In this document: one piece after another, positions 16,564 to 25,881 of the stretch
How the letters are laid out: each line of letters begins with the position of its first letter
Position numbering within the stretch: position 1 is the stretch's first letter
Source of the DNA: Dyadobacter crusticola DSM 16708
GTDB lineage: Bacteria > Bacteroidota > Bacteroidia > Cytophagales > Spirosomataceae
Reading direction: 5' to 3'
DNA length: 64,000 nt
NCBI RefSeq assembly: GCF_000701505.1
Contig: NZ_JNJB01000006.1
Coordinates: 186,001 to 250,000 of the forward strand
Notes under the pieces: model-generated
Told to the model about the DNA's origin: nothing
The model's input: the letters and a program-made list of their open reading frames with translations, nothing else
Databases searched by the model: none
Program-made: the position numbers and the translations under genes

Positions 16564-18255
16564 TCAATATCCTTCGTTCTGAACCAGGTATCCTGGCAGG
16601 TTCGAGGCACCGTCGATTGCGGTTTGTGGGATTGGGAAAATGCGTTTGCGGACGTCAGAATTGGTTTTCTCAGTCCATTTACCTTCGTATTTACCAAAAC
16701 GGATCATATCCGTGCGGCGCAGCATTTCCCAGTAGAATTCAAATCCTCTCTCGCGGAATAGTATATCAAGGTTCATGCTGGTCAATGCGGGCGGCGCAAG
16801 TCTGGACGTGCGTGACGCGCGAACCAGGTTCACGTCAGCCAGTGCACTCGCAGCATCCCCTTTGCGCAGCTTGGCTTCTGCACGCATCAGGTAAACATCG
16901 GCAAGGCGAACAATTACGATATCCGCTTCTCCTTTGTTCCGACCTGTGTTTGACTTGCTGCTGAATTCATATTTAGCAACGCGGTAGCCGGTATTGTAGT
17001 TACTTCCGGCAGTGGTAAAATCGATCAGCTCCGAAAAACTGACAGGAAGGTCTGTCCGGTTGCGTGTCACGTAAGTAAGCTTACCTACTTTCAACCTGCC
17101 GTCCGGACATCTCACGAATGCACCGTTTACGCGCAGTGCACCATATTGCTGGCCGCGCAGGATACCTCTGTTGATTTTGTAATCCGCATCATTCACGCAG
17201 GTATCTGCCGCATTCGTATAAATGGACATATTCTGCTGGTAGAAGCGAGGGTCGCGGCTTGGGTCAACAGCGCCGTAAGCCTGCACCCAAGACTGGTAAA
17301 AGTCTGATGTGATACCAGGCCCGTCGGTACCATTTGCGCCTGGGAATTCAGCCAATGGAAACTGATCGCCAGAGATCGAGAAGTACGCCATGCGATTGTG
17401 GCCATTCAGATCTTCACGCTGGTCCACAGCAAAAATCAGTTCTTCGTTATTGTGGTTATTGTTTCCAAAAATAGAAAAATAATCAGCTGACAACTTCGCC
17501 TGACCGGACGCAATTACCTTATCTGTATACTCGATTACCTTGTCGAGATCTTCCGTGCGGAACTCAATCGTAGGTGCGTAACGGTTGCGATAAACGCCTG
17601 CATTCAGGTACAACCTGGACAGCAAGCTCCAAGCAGCGGCCTGGTTCAATCGACCCGGGCCAACAGCCGCTTTCGGTTTAAGCAAAGGTTCTGCGGCAAG
17701 AAGCTCACTTTCAATGTACTTCACAGCTTCTTCGCCGCGGATGATCGTGGAAGTGGTGCCCGGATCTTCCTTTACAAATGCGATCCCGAACATATCGAGC
17801 AAAACCATATTGTAGTAAGCGCGCATTGCTCTCGCTTCGGCCAGAAATATGGGCGCACTCGGGTCTGCCGATTGTTTGTAGCTCGTAATCGCGGTGATCG
17901 AGCGGGAAATGGATTGTACCAGCTGGTTCCAGGTGTTGTTCACGTTAGGGTCAGTAGCAGTGGTATTGTGCTGGTGCAGCGCGAGGTAAATCCCATTGTC
18001 GCCCCAGTCGGTACCGCCGCGGTACGGGAGTATCGCCTCGTCGGTGCTGATTTCCTGCAATGCGAAATAGTTGGTATGCAGGAACAGGTTAGGCAGCAAT
18101 GCGTAAACAGGCGCGATCAATCCATTGGCTTCGTCCTGGGGCGAAAGCTTGTTGCTCAGGGTTTCGTCCAAAACTTCTTCCTGCAGATTCGTGCAGGCGG
18201 TGGTAAAATATAGCAGGCTGGCTGCCGTAAATATGAGTGATAATCTCTTTTTCAT
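16564..18255 (-). CDS. susD: SusD/RagB-family glycan- or nutrient-binding lipoprotein
   Basis: 563 residues from the ATG at 18255; an upstream in-frame Met at 18288 would place 11 residues inside the susC tail, so I reject it. Signal peptide with lipobox (YFTTAC, Cys21). The body has the SusD-typical helical and TPR-like organisation, with RAMRAYYNMVLLDMFG, a WSLLSRLYLNAGVY segment, VRLADVYLMRAEAKLR and the C-terminal LFRERGFEFYWEMLRRTDMIRFGKY block. It sits on the outer leaflet of the outer membrane and delivers ligand to SusC. It starts 10 nt after susC in the same operon. The substrate is not deducible from the sequence; operators shared with the iol locus hint at an inositol-containing compound. 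Confidence 0.92.
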   Translation of the reverse strand: MKKRLSLIFTAASLLYFTTACTNLQEEVLDETLSNKLSPQDEANGLIAPVYALLPNLFLHTNYFALQEISTDEAILPYRGGTDWGDNGIYLALHQHNTTATDPNVNNTWNQLVQSISRSITAITSYKQSADPSAPIFLAEARAMRAYYNMVLLDMFGIAFVKEDPGTTSTIIRGEEAVKYIESELLAAEPLLKPKAAVGPGRLNQAAAWSLLSRLYLNAGVYRNRYAPTIEFRTEDLDKVIEYTDKVIASGQAKLSADYFSIFGNNNHNNEELIFAVDQREDLNGHNRMAYFSISGDQFPLAEFPGANGTDGPGITSDFYQSWVQAYGAVDPSRDPRFYQQNMSIYTNAADTCVNDADYKINRGILRGQQYGALRVNGAFVRCPDGRLKVGKLTYVTRNRTDLPVSFSELIDFTTAGSNYNTGYRVAKYEFSSKSNTGRNKGEADIVIVRLADVYLMRAEAKLRKGDAASALADVNLVRASRTSRLAPPALTSMNLDILFRERGFEFYWEMLRRTDMIRFGKYEGKWTEKTNSDVRKRIFPIPQTAIDGASNLPGYLVQNEGY

Positions 18256-18265
18256 TTTGTAATAA

Positions 18266-21200
18266 TTAAAAACCAACATTGACACCAAACAGCACAGTTC
18301 TCGATTTCGGATAGCTCAGGTAGTCGATACCATAGGAAGTTACGCCTCTGATTTCGCGGTCGTTGTTAACTTCCGGATCATATCCGTTGTACTTCGTCCA
18401 TACAGCCAGGTTTTGGCCCGTAACCGAAAGCCGCACAGTTTGTACCCATTTGTTGATCCCCAGCTTGGTCGCGTTCAGGTTGTATCCCAGTACCAGGTTG
18501 TTCAGACGAAGGAATGCGCCGCTTTTCAAAAACCTGGTCGATACGGGTGCAGAGTTGTTGATCGATTCGGCTTCGTCGGACAATGCGTCACGCGTTACAT
18601 TCAGGCCTTTTGACAATTTCAGTTTATAGAAATTCGAGTTGGCTGTATTGTCGTAAACCTTGTTACCTGCTACGCCATTGAAATTGGCTGCCAGATCAAA
18701 GCCTTTGAAGCTCACATTACCACTGAAATTGTACATGCGGGTCGGGAGTGCGGTACCTGCGGCAATGCGGTCGTTGTCGGTAACAATGCCGTCGCCATCC
18801 ACATCACGGAACTTGCTGATGCCGTTTTCGTCGAATCCAATGTGTTCTTTCAGGAAGAAGGTACCAATCGGCTGACCGCTCAGGTAACCGTTGATCGTAG
18901 CCGAGGTAAGTCCCGATCCCTGCGCCGAACCCGAAGGAATGACGGAGTAAGGAGAACCTTTTACCTCGTTTTCAATAAATGTGATGTTACCGCCTACACC
19001 ATATCTAAGGCCGTTTTCAAGTGCATTCCGGTAATTCAGTTCGAGTTCAACACCGCGGTTGATAATGCGCATATCAGGTACATTGGTCCAGAAAGTTCCT
19101 GCTGGCTGCACGGGATCGGCTGGGATTACTTCCAGCAATATCTTTCTTGAAGCTTTGGAAAAATAATCGATTTCTCCACTTAATGCACCTTTGAACAAAC
19201 CAAAATCAAGTCCGATGTCCGTTTGCTGCGATACTTCCCATTGAATGTTCGGGTTGGCTAGACGCGTGTAAGTTGTACCTGCCGGATATGGACTGGTACC
19301 GTCAAGCGGGTAGCTGGTAGTTCCCGATACCACGGACGTAAATCTGGCCTGCGTGATTTTGGAAGGGATTTCCTGGTTACCCGTCGATCCCCAACCCGCG
19401 CGTAATTTCAGCTCAGAGAATGGCGAGGATTTCATAAATGCTTCTTCCGAAATCCGCCAGCCCAGTGAGAAAGACGGGAAATAGCCATATTTGTTGTTCG
19501 CACCAAACTTCGACGAACCGTCGACGCGCAATGTAGCAGTAGCAAGATACCTGTCTCTGAAACCATAGTTAACACGGCCAAAAAAAGATTGCAGCTCATT
19601 GATCGTCGCAAAACCGCCGGGTTGGTTTAGTACCAGTGTGAGGTCCTGTCCTAAACCTGGGTTATAAATGGGTTCAATATCCGAGATAGGAAATTTATTA
19701 ATGCTGAAATTCCGTTCCTGCAGGAATATACGTTGGTAAGAATGTCCTGCCAATGCACTGAAACTATGAACCTTGCTGTTGAATGTATAGGTCAGATAGT
19801 TTTCGATCAAACGGTTGGAGTTCTTGTTGCTCCAATTTTCCAGACGGCCGATTTCGAAAGGTACCGCGTTGGGAAGTGTTTGCTTGTCTTCCACGGAAGT
19901 GGAGTGGTCAAGACCAAAATTCAGCTTGTACACCAGGCCTTTGATGATCGTTACGGAAGGAGAAATGCTGGCCAGCACGCGATTAGTGTTTACCAGTTCC
20001 TTATATAGTCGCAGTGAAATCAGAGGGTTTGTCCCATCCACATATTGGAACGGTTCACCATTGTCCTGATAAGGTCTGTAAGTCGGATTGGCTGTGATGG
20101 CACCTCCGATGATGCTCTGGATGTTAGGCCGCTGGGTTTTTGTATTTGACGCATTCAGGTTTACATCCAATGTAACTCGGTCGTTCAATAATTTCTGGGA
20201 AAGATTGACACGGCCGGTGTAACGGTCCTGGCTGCTGCCTTTCAGGATACCTTCTTGCTTTTGAGCTCCGAAAGACGCGTAATAAGTCATACGGTCTGTC
20301 CCGCCGCCAATGGAAAGGTTATGGTTGTGGGTGGTCGCAGTGCGGGATATTTCTTTCTGCCAATCAGTGTCAGCGCCTTCATTGATCACCGTACTTCCCA
20401 GCTTCTGGGCTTCGGCAACGAATTCAGGTCCGCTCAGTATATCCAGCGGACGCGCCATTTTGGAGATACCCAGACTTCCTGAGTAAGTGACGCTCGCCTG
20501 GCCGGATTTGCCCTTTTTGGTGGTGATAAGGATCACACCATTTGCTCCCCGCGCTCCATAAATCGCTGTGGCAGAAGCGTCTTTCAAAACGTCCATTGAC
20601 TCGATATCCGCGGGATTGAGGAAGTTGAGAGGATTACCATCTCCACCTGTGCTGCTGTTATCAAGCGCCATTCCGTCGACTACAAAAAGCGGAGTACTTC
20701 CGGTACGCACGCCGCCAGGCCCGCGAACGGTAATGCTGGTTTTGGCACCTGGTTCACCTGTTGCCGAGGTTACATTTACACCCGACACTTTACCTTGAAG
20801 CAATTGCTCGGGCGAGTTGATGATACCCGCATTGAACTCGGTGCTTTTCAGCGACTTCACTGCGCCGGTGATATCTTTTTTTGCGGTACTGCCGTAACCG
20901 ACCACAACTACTTCTCCCAGGTTTTCGGCGGTCTCTTTGAGGCTTACCTGTACGGAAGCTGCGTTGGCTTCTGTGAGAAGAAAGTTGGAGAGTGTTTGTT
21001 TTTCAAAACCTATGTAGCTGAACTCCAAGTTGTAACGTACTTCTGTTTGCAGGTTTGCAAATGAAAAGCTACCATTTTCGTCGGTCGTGGCGCCTTGTTT
21101 GTTGCCGCCATTCACGTCCGAGATCACAACGGTAACACCCGGTAGCGGCTCGGCGCTGCCTGCGGTAAGTACTTTTCCTTTGAGCGTAACATTTTGCAGT

Positions 21201-21307
21201 AGCGGGTTCGGCGCTGCATATGCGTGCAGGCTGAGCAGCATCGCAGCGAGCATTGCATAACTTCGCCACAGACCAATTCCGACTGATCGGGATAGAGTTT
21301 TCTTCAT
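18266..21307 (-). CDS. susC: SusC/RagA-family TonB-dependent outer-membrane transporter
   Basis: 1013 residues. Signal peptide (residues 1-32, ending HAYAAP), then a carboxypeptidase-regulatory-like domain (about 42-125, LKGKVLTAGSAEPLPGVTV), the plug domain with LGEVVVVGYGS, SITVRGPGG, and DASATAIYGARGANGVILI (typical SusC end-of-plug motif), and a C-terminal 22-strand barrel ending FGVNVGF. It imports large nutrients through the outer membrane using TonB energy. No anti-sigma/ECF pair lies alongside; regulation appears to be through two LacI-type operators that overlap the promoter. It is the first gene of a two-gene operon with susD. Confidence 0.94.
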   Translation of the reverse strand: MKKTLSRSVGIGLWRSYAMLAAMLLSLHAYAAPNPLLQNVTLKGKVLTAGSAEPLPGVTVVISDVNGGNKQGATTDENGSFSFANLQTEVRYNLEFSYIGFEKQTLSNFLLTEANAASVQVSLKETAENLGEVVVVGYGSTAKKDITGAVKSLKSTEFNAGIINSPEQLLQGKVSGVNVTSATGEPGAKTSITVRGPGGVRTGSTPLFVVDGMALDNSSTGGDGNPLNFLNPADIESMDVLKDASATAIYGARGANGVILITTKKGKSGQASVTYSGSLGISKMARPLDILSGPEFVAEAQKLGSTVINEGADTDWQKEISRTATTHNHNLSIGGGTDRMTYYASFGAQKQEGILKGSSQDRYTGRVNLSQKLLNDRVTLDVNLNASNTKTQRPNIQSIIGGAITANPTYRPYQDNGEPFQYVDGTNPLISLRLYKELVNTNRVLASISPSVTIIKGLVYKLNFGLDHSTSVEDKQTLPNAVPFEIGRLENWSNKNSNRLIENYLTYTFNSKVHSFSALAGHSYQRIFLQERNFSINKFPISDIEPIYNPGLGQDLTLVLNQPGGFATINELQSFFGRVNYGFRDRYLATATLRVDGSSKFGANNKYGYFPSFSLGWRISEEAFMKSSPFSELKLRAGWGSTGNQEIPSKITQARFTSVVSGTTSYPLDGTSPYPAGTTYTRLANPNIQWEVSQQTDIGLDFGLFKGALSGEIDYFSKASRKILLEVIPADPVQPAGTFWTNVPDMRIINRGVELELNYRNALENGLRYGVGGNITFIENEVKGSPYSVIPSGSAQGSGLTSATINGYLSGQPIGTFFLKEHIGFDENGISKFRDVDGDGIVTDNDRIAAGTALPTRMYNFSGNVSFKGFDLAANFNGVAGNKVYDNTANSNFYKLKLSKGLNVTRDALSDEAESINNSAPVSTRFLKSGAFLRLNNLVLGYNLNATKLGINKWVQTVRLSVTGQNLAVWTKYNGYDPEVNNDREIRGVTSYGIDYLSYPKSRTVLFGVNVGF

Positions 21308-21391
21308 ACTTGTGGATTATTAAATTGGAACAACATTAAAGGTGAGTAATTATAAGGACTGAATGCAAGATTGCAATTGTATTTTTAAAAT

Positions 21392-21424
21392 AAATTATAG
21401 AATATAGCTAATAATGATTTCAAA
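21392..21424 (-). promoter_or_regulatory. Candidate susC promoter
   Basis: Minus strand: TTTG at 21424-21421, a 21-nt spacer, TATAATTT at 21399-21392 (two mismatches from TAnnTTTG). The -33 TTTG is the right half of the first LacI-type palindrome, so repressor binding would block the polymerase. Predicted from sequence only. Confidence 0.4.
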
Positions 21425-21450
21425 CGTTTGAAATTCTGTGCAAACGTTTG
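21421..21450. promoter_or_regulatory. Two LacI-type operators, CAAACGTTTG, 20 bp apart
   Basis: Perfect palindromes at 21421-21430 and 21441-21450. The centre-to-centre distance of 20 bp is near two helical turns, so two dimers would sit on the same face. Both are identical to the site at 7629-7638 beside the LacI-family gene. The proximal copy overlaps the candidate -33 element of susC. Confidence 0.75.
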
Positions 21451-21699
21451 AAAAAATAGAGGAACAAATAGGATTGGATTGATATTGCTACCATCTGGGA
21501 TTTAGGAGAGCGCAAAAGTGGCATTTGCGTCCGGAATGAAGGCGATCCGAAAGTTAAGGAATTGTTAAATTGTAAGGTTCAGTAAGTAAACCTGGTGCTA
21601 GGCAGTACTTTCAAGCGGGCTGATCTGAATTGAAAGACCATAGGCTTGCATTAACTCGTCGAGTTCTCTGGATAGTCCTTGTATTTTGGATCGGTAACT

Positions 21700-24243
21700 C
21701 TAAACATCCTGCCGCAGCACTTCTAATGGCGGCCTCGACAGGATACCCCGGCTGTTGATTAATCCGATGATTACTGTTAGCAGCGAAACAAAGAAGAAGA
21801 CGCCAAGTACAGGCAGCAGCTCAGGCTTGAACTCGGCTTCAAAGCTGAATTTTGCCAATGCGAAACTGCCGATCAGCGCGATGATGATGCCAGTTAATGC
21901 GGCCAATGCACCCAGGAAGAAATATTCCAGAGCGGTAATTGCAAAGATCTGTTTCCGGCTCGCGCCCAGCGTTCTCAGCAAAACGCTCTCCTGCAAACGT
22001 TGGTATTTGCTGATCATTACAGAAGAGATCAGTACAATCAATCCCGTAAGAATGCTGAACCCGGCCATAAACCGGATCACGAAACCTATTTTGTTGAAAA
22101 TGTCGTCCAGCAAACGCAGTACCAGTGCCAGGTCGATAATGGCGATGTTGGGGTACTTCCGGACTACTGCCTGCTGAAATGTAGCGGATACCTCCGGACT
22201 GGGCACGTGCGTGAGCATGGCGTGAAATTGCGGCGCATCTTCGAGCACGCCGGTAGGGAATACAACCAGGAAGTTGGTCTGTACCTCACCCCAGTTCACT
22301 TCCCGCAAGCTGGAAACGCGGGTGTTCATCAACGTACCCTGCACATTGAAAACCATTGTGTCGCCCAGCTCAATTTTGCTGCGGTCGGCGAAACCTTGTT
22401 CCAGCGAAATGGGGACCAGGCCTTTTGCAGGATCGTATTTCCCTTCCCACTTACCTTTTGTGATTTTTTCCGAAGAGGTAGTCGAATCGCGGAAGGTGAC
22501 GCGGTACTCTCTCCCGAATATCCGTCGCGATTGTTCCATAGTAGTATCTCCCTCAAAGTCGGCCGCCGTTTTTCCATTCAGCTCTTCCAATCGCATATTA
22601 ACAATCGAAACACTCTGGTTCACAGGTACGCGCTGCGCTTTTGCAATGGCAAGTACACCTTCCTTTTGGTGGCCCTGAATGTCAAAAAGGACAATATTGG
22701 GCTGGTTGCCGCTGGTTGACAGCTTGACACGTTCCAGCAAAATGCTTTGTACAAAAAACAAGGTGCAGATCAGCGTGGTACCCAGTCCAATGGAGACGAT
22801 CAGTATCGTTGTCTGGTTATTGGGCCGGTACAGGTTGGCCAGTCCCTGGCGCCATAGATAGCTCCACGATACCGGGAAAAACCGGCGCACCAGCCAGGTA
22901 AGCAAAAGCGCCATTCCATAAAGTACCAGAAACGACCCCAGAATGCTCGCCGTGAAAACCAGTGCTTCCACCCAGGTGCGCATTTGTAAATACGAGAACC
23001 CGAAAATGAACAGCACGATCAGGGCATACAGCAGCCAGGTAACCGGATCTCTTTCAAGCTTGATCGGGTCGAGTGAGACGCGGAGCACATTCAGCGGGGA
23101 AACACTGCGAATGGAAAGGAGCGGAGGCAATGCAAAAAGCACGGAGATCAGAATGCCGATCGCAAGTCCCTGCGCAATCGCAACCCAGGAAATGGCGGTT
23201 GTGAGTTCAAACGGAAGTAAGTCTTTGATCACAACCGGTAAAAACTGCTGGATCGCAGTACCAAGTGCCGCTCCGATCACAGACCCTATAATGCCGATCC
23301 CAAGAATCTGGATCAGGTAAATGAGGAATGCCTGCGATGCTTTTACACCCAAACACCTCAGGATAGCAATGGATTTCAGTTTTTCGCGGATGTAAATATG
23401 AATAGCGCTCGCGACGCCAATGCAGCCCAGCAACAATGCCACAAAACCGACCAAAGCCAGAAAGCGTGTCAGGTCGCGGAATGAGCGGCCGGTATCTTCT
23501 TTTTGCTGCTGGACAGTGTTGTGGTCCAGGTCAAACTTTTCAAAACGCGGTTCCAGGTTCTTGACAAGCTTCTCAACATCGGTACCCGGCGCAAACTTGA
23601 AATAATGGCGATAAGCTACGCGGCTTCCTTTTTGCATTAAGCCCGTCTGGTCAAGGTACTGCATCGGAATGTACACCGTCGGCGCTACGGAACTTGTAAT
23701 ACCCGTTGCTCCCGGCGCTTTTTCGAGGATACCGGCGATCGCGAATGTAACTTCCCCGATCCTGACGGAGTCGCCTACTTTGGCATTGTATTGCAGCATC
23801 AGCGTTTGGTCCACCAGTGCCTCACGCTTGGTCCTGAATGTTTTTTCAGCCGTTACCGGAACAGTTTCGAATTTCCCATAATACGGGAATGCACCCGACA
23901 ATGCTTTCACCTGCGCCAGCCTGTTACCGCCACTTTTTGTAAAATAAACCATGGAAGCAAAACTGCGCTCCTCCGAGCGGATCTTGCCCAATGAGTCCAC
24001 CAGCTCTTTGGCTTTTCCTTCTACTGCGCGGTTTCCATAAAGGGAAAGATCGGCGCCGATGAGAGTAGCGGCTTGATTATCAATGTTCTCTTTCAGGTTA
24101 TCGCCGAGCGCGTAAATGGCGACTAGCGCAGCAATGCCGAGAATAATTGAAGAAATGAAAAGTACCAGGCGAGAGCGGTTTTTCCGACTGTCGCGCCACG
24201 CCATTTGCAGCAGCCAGGATATATTCAGGTTGTTGGAGTCCAT
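21700..24243 (-). CDS. ybbP: ABC transporter permease, YbbP/FtsX-type
   Basis: 847 residues with the double-FtsX layout: an N-terminal transmembrane helix (residues 27-48), a large periplasmic domain, three helices at about 265-390, two more at about 405-450, and a final FtsX block with SVLLRTLGASRKQIFAIT. This matches the large YbbP/LolC-like permeases (E. coli YbbP is of similar length). It acts with the ATPase encoded 13 bp upstream and is divergent from a TesA-like esterase, the same arrangement as E. coli ybbP-ybbA-tesA. The transported substrate is unknown. The symbol reflects family and synteny, not proven function. Confidence 0.85.
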   Translation of the reverse strand: MDSNNLNISWLLQMAWRDSRKNRSRLVLFISSIILGIAALVAIYALGDNLKENIDNQAATLIGADLSLYGNRAVEGKAKELVDSLGKIRSEERSFASMVYFTKSGGNRLAQVKALSGAFPYYGKFETVPVTAEKTFRTKREALVDQTLMLQYNAKVGDSVRIGEVTFAIAGILEKAPGATGITSSVAPTVYIPMQYLDQTGLMQKGSRVAYRHYFKFAPGTDVEKLVKNLEPRFEKFDLDHNTVQQQKEDTGRSFRDLTRFLALVGFVALLLGCIGVASAIHIYIREKLKSIAILRCLGVKASQAFLIYLIQILGIGIIGSVIGAALGTAIQQFLPVVIKDLLPFELTTAISWVAIAQGLAIGILISVLFALPPLLSIRSVSPLNVLRVSLDPIKLERDPVTWLLYALIVLFIFGFSYLQMRTWVEALVFTASILGSFLVLYGMALLLTWLVRRFFPVSWSYLWRQGLANLYRPNNQTTILIVSIGLGTTLICTLFFVQSILLERVKLSTSGNQPNIVLFDIQGHQKEGVLAIAKAQRVPVNQSVSIVNMRLEELNGKTAADFEGDTTMEQSRRIFGREYRVTFRDSTTSSEKITKGKWEGKYDPAKGLVPISLEQGFADRSKIELGDTMVFNVQGTLMNTRVSSLREVNWGEVQTNFLVVFPTGVLEDAPQFHAMLTHVPSPEVSATFQQAVVRKYPNIAIIDLALVLRLLDDIFNKIGFVIRFMAGFSILTGLIVLISSVMISKYQRLQESVLLRTLGASRKQIFAITALEYFFLGALAALTGIIIALIGSFALAKFSFEAEFKPELLPVLGVFFFVSLLTVIIGLINSRGILSRPPLEVLRQDV

Positions 24244-24256
24244 CAGGAAATTGAGG

Positions 24257-24925
24257 TTATGCTACCAGTTTTCCGCCTTTGATGCGGATGATCCTTTGCG
24301 TTTTTGCGGCCAGTTCCAGGTCGTGGGTTACCACCACAAGCGTAGTTCCCGCCTCTTTATTGAGGTCAAAAAGCAGGTTAACCACTTTCTCGCTGGTTTC
24401 AGCATCGAGGTTTCCGGTGGGTTCGTCGGCAAAAAGGATCTGTGGTTGATTGGAAAACGCGCGTGCGAGTGATACGCGCTGCTGCTCGCCGCCACTGAGC
24501 TGTGTAGGGTAGTGATGGCTGCGTTCTGCGAGTCCGACCTTGTCAAGCAGATCCAGCGCGCGCGACTTGATATTTCTTTCACCCCGGAGTTCAAGCGGTA
24601 CCATTACGTTTTCCAGTGCTGTAAGGGTGGGCAGCAATTGGAAGTTTTGAAAAATGAAGCCTACATACTTGTTCCTCACCGCCGCGAGCTGGTCTTCATT
24701 CAATCCGTTGAGCCTGGTACCATGCAGCTCCACGTTCCCGGAAGTAGCGCGATCAAGACCTGCGCACAAGCCAAGCAGGGTAGTTTTCCCACTTCCCGAC
24801 GGACCCACAATGGACATTGTTGAACCTGCCGCTACTGAGAAATGAATGTTGTCTAAAACGGTCAGAGACCGGTCACCGCTTTTATATATTTTACTTACCT
24901 GCTGCAGATCGAGTATGGTATCCAT
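24257..24925 (-). CDS. ybbA: ABC transporter ATP-binding protein, YbbA/LolD-type
   Basis: 222 residues. Walker A GPSGSGKTTL (41-50), Q-loop in FIFQNFQLLPTLTALENV, signature LSGGEQQRVSLARAF, Walker B ILFADEPTGNLD, and the switch His in VVTHDLELA are all intact. It belongs to the LolD/MacB-type ATPases that power FtsX-like permeases for extracytoplasmic work. The permease starts 13 bp downstream, so the two form one transporter. It is divergent from the TesA-like gene (188 bp gap). Confidence 0.92.
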   Translation of the reverse strand: MDTILDLQQVSKIYKSGDRSLTVLDNIHFSVAAGSTMSIVGPSGSGKTTLLGLCAGLDRATSGNVELHGTRLNGLNEDQLAAVRNKYVGFIFQNFQLLPTLTALENVMVPLELRGERNIKSRALDLLDKVGLAERSHHYPTQLSGGEQQRVSLARAFSNQPQILFADEPTGNLDAETSEKVVNLLFDLNKEAGTTLVVVTHDLELAAKTQRIIRIKGGKLVA

Positions 24926-25113
24926 TCTAATGTTCCTATTTTTATGATTTCGTGGTGCTAAGCTTGGGCAACCTGTTTTGGTCTAATTTGGTTCTTTTGG
25001 TTTTATGTCGAATATAAATATAGGTTAAACGGCATTGAAAACTAAGTGAGCGGTTTTCGGGCAATTCCCGCGATGGTTTGTCTTTTTAAATTCTGTCAAA
25101 ATCAATTTCTATT

Positions 25114-25800
25114 ATGAAGCGCATTTCATTTTTTATCTACACACTTTTCATTCCGCTGCTGCTGTTTTCGTGTAATGGCGGAAAAAAGGAGGAAGCTGAA
25201 TCCACGGAAGAAACCGCGAAAGCACCTGCGGCGGAAAAGGCAGCCCGGAAAAAGACCATCGTTTTTTTCGGTAACAGTCTTACCGCAGCTTACGGCCTTG
25301 ACGATCCTACCCAGGGTTTTGTCGGATTGATCCAAAAGAAAATAGATTCACTCGGACTGAACTATAAGGTAATCAATGCAGGTGTAAGCGGCGAAACTAC
25401 GTCCGGCGGAAACAGTCGCATTGACTGGCTGTTGAAGCAGCCGCTCGATGTATTTGTACTGGAACTCGGAGGGAATGACGGCTTGCGGGGCATTCCTGTG
25501 CCGGAGACAAAAAAGAACCTGCAAGCGATTATCGATAAGGTACATACCAAATATCCCAATGCGAAAATTGTGCTTGCAGGAATGCAGATTCCGCCGAATA
25601 TCGGACAGAAATACGCATCCGATTTCCGCGCAGTTTATGCCGATTTAGCCAAAAAGAACAATATTACCCTGATTCCGTTTTTGCTGGAAGGCGTAGGAGG
25701 CGAAGCCAAATTGAACCTGCCGGATGGTATTCACCCGACAGCAGAAGGACATAAGATCCTGGCCGAGAATGTCTGGGTGATAATTGAAGATCTGCTTTAG
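25114..25800 (+). CDS. tesA: SGNH/GDSL-family arylesterase/lysophospholipase (TesA-like) lipoprotein
   Basis: 228 residues. Lipoprotein signal with Cys20 (LLLFSC), then a charged Lys/Glu/Ala linker (24-47), then the SGNH hydrolase. Block I is FFGNSLTAAYG with nucleophile Ser55 (GNSL instead of GDSL), block II VINAGVSGETTSGG with the oxyanion Gly, block III ELGGNDGLRG with Asn, and block V DGIHPTAEGH with the Asp and His. All catalytic residues are present. Known relatives hydrolyse aryl esters, acyl-CoA and lysophospholipids in the periplasm. Divergent from ybbA/ybbP, as in E. coli. Confidence 0.87.
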   Translation: MKRISFFIYTLFIPLLLFSCNGGKKEEAESTEETAKAPAAEKAARKKTIVFFGNSLTAAYGLDDPTQGFVGLIQKKIDSLGLNYKVINAGVSGETTSGGNSRIDWLLKQPLDVFVLELGGNDGLRGIPVPETKKNLQAIIDKVHTKYPNAKIVLAGMQIPPNIGQKYASDFRAVYADLAKKNNITLIPFLLEGVGGEAKLNLPDGIHPTAEGHKILAENVWVIIEDLL

Positions 25801-25821
25801 GAATCTAAAAAGGGCAAAAAG

Positions 25822-25861
25822 AAAGGCCCGGAGCTGTTTAAAACAGAACTCCGGGCCTTTT
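25822..25861. terminator. Strong bidirectional terminator between convergent genes
   Basis: AAAGGCCCGGAG(C)TGTTT pairs with AAACAGA(A)CTCCGGGCCTTT in an almost perfect 18-bp stem with a minimal loop, followed by TTTTTATT on the plus strand and preceded by an A-rich run. It serves the tesA-like gene and the small membrane protein gene from opposite sides. Confidence 0.85.
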
Positions 25862-25881
25862 TATTCAATGTTCTCCTTGCT

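Larger units (their letters stand above)
21308..21699. other. 392-bp intergenic region: susC promoter and leader, and the end of the ABC permease operon
   Basis: The half next to susC is AT-rich and contains the -7/-33 candidate and the two operators described separately, leaving a leader of about 80 nt. The rest (21452-21699) holds no convincing gene. The stretch 21605-21699 on the minus strand stays open in frame after the permease stop, for 32 codons. Confidence 0.6.

Noticed and set aside
21308-21391. Riboswitch in the susC leader
   Set aside because: The leader is AT-rich and short, with no conserved riboswitch core that I can recognise.
22000-22719. Plus-strand frame of 239 codons antisense to the ybbP-type permease gene
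   Set aside because: It lies wholly inside a well-supported gene with full domain matches and its own translation shows no recognisable motif.
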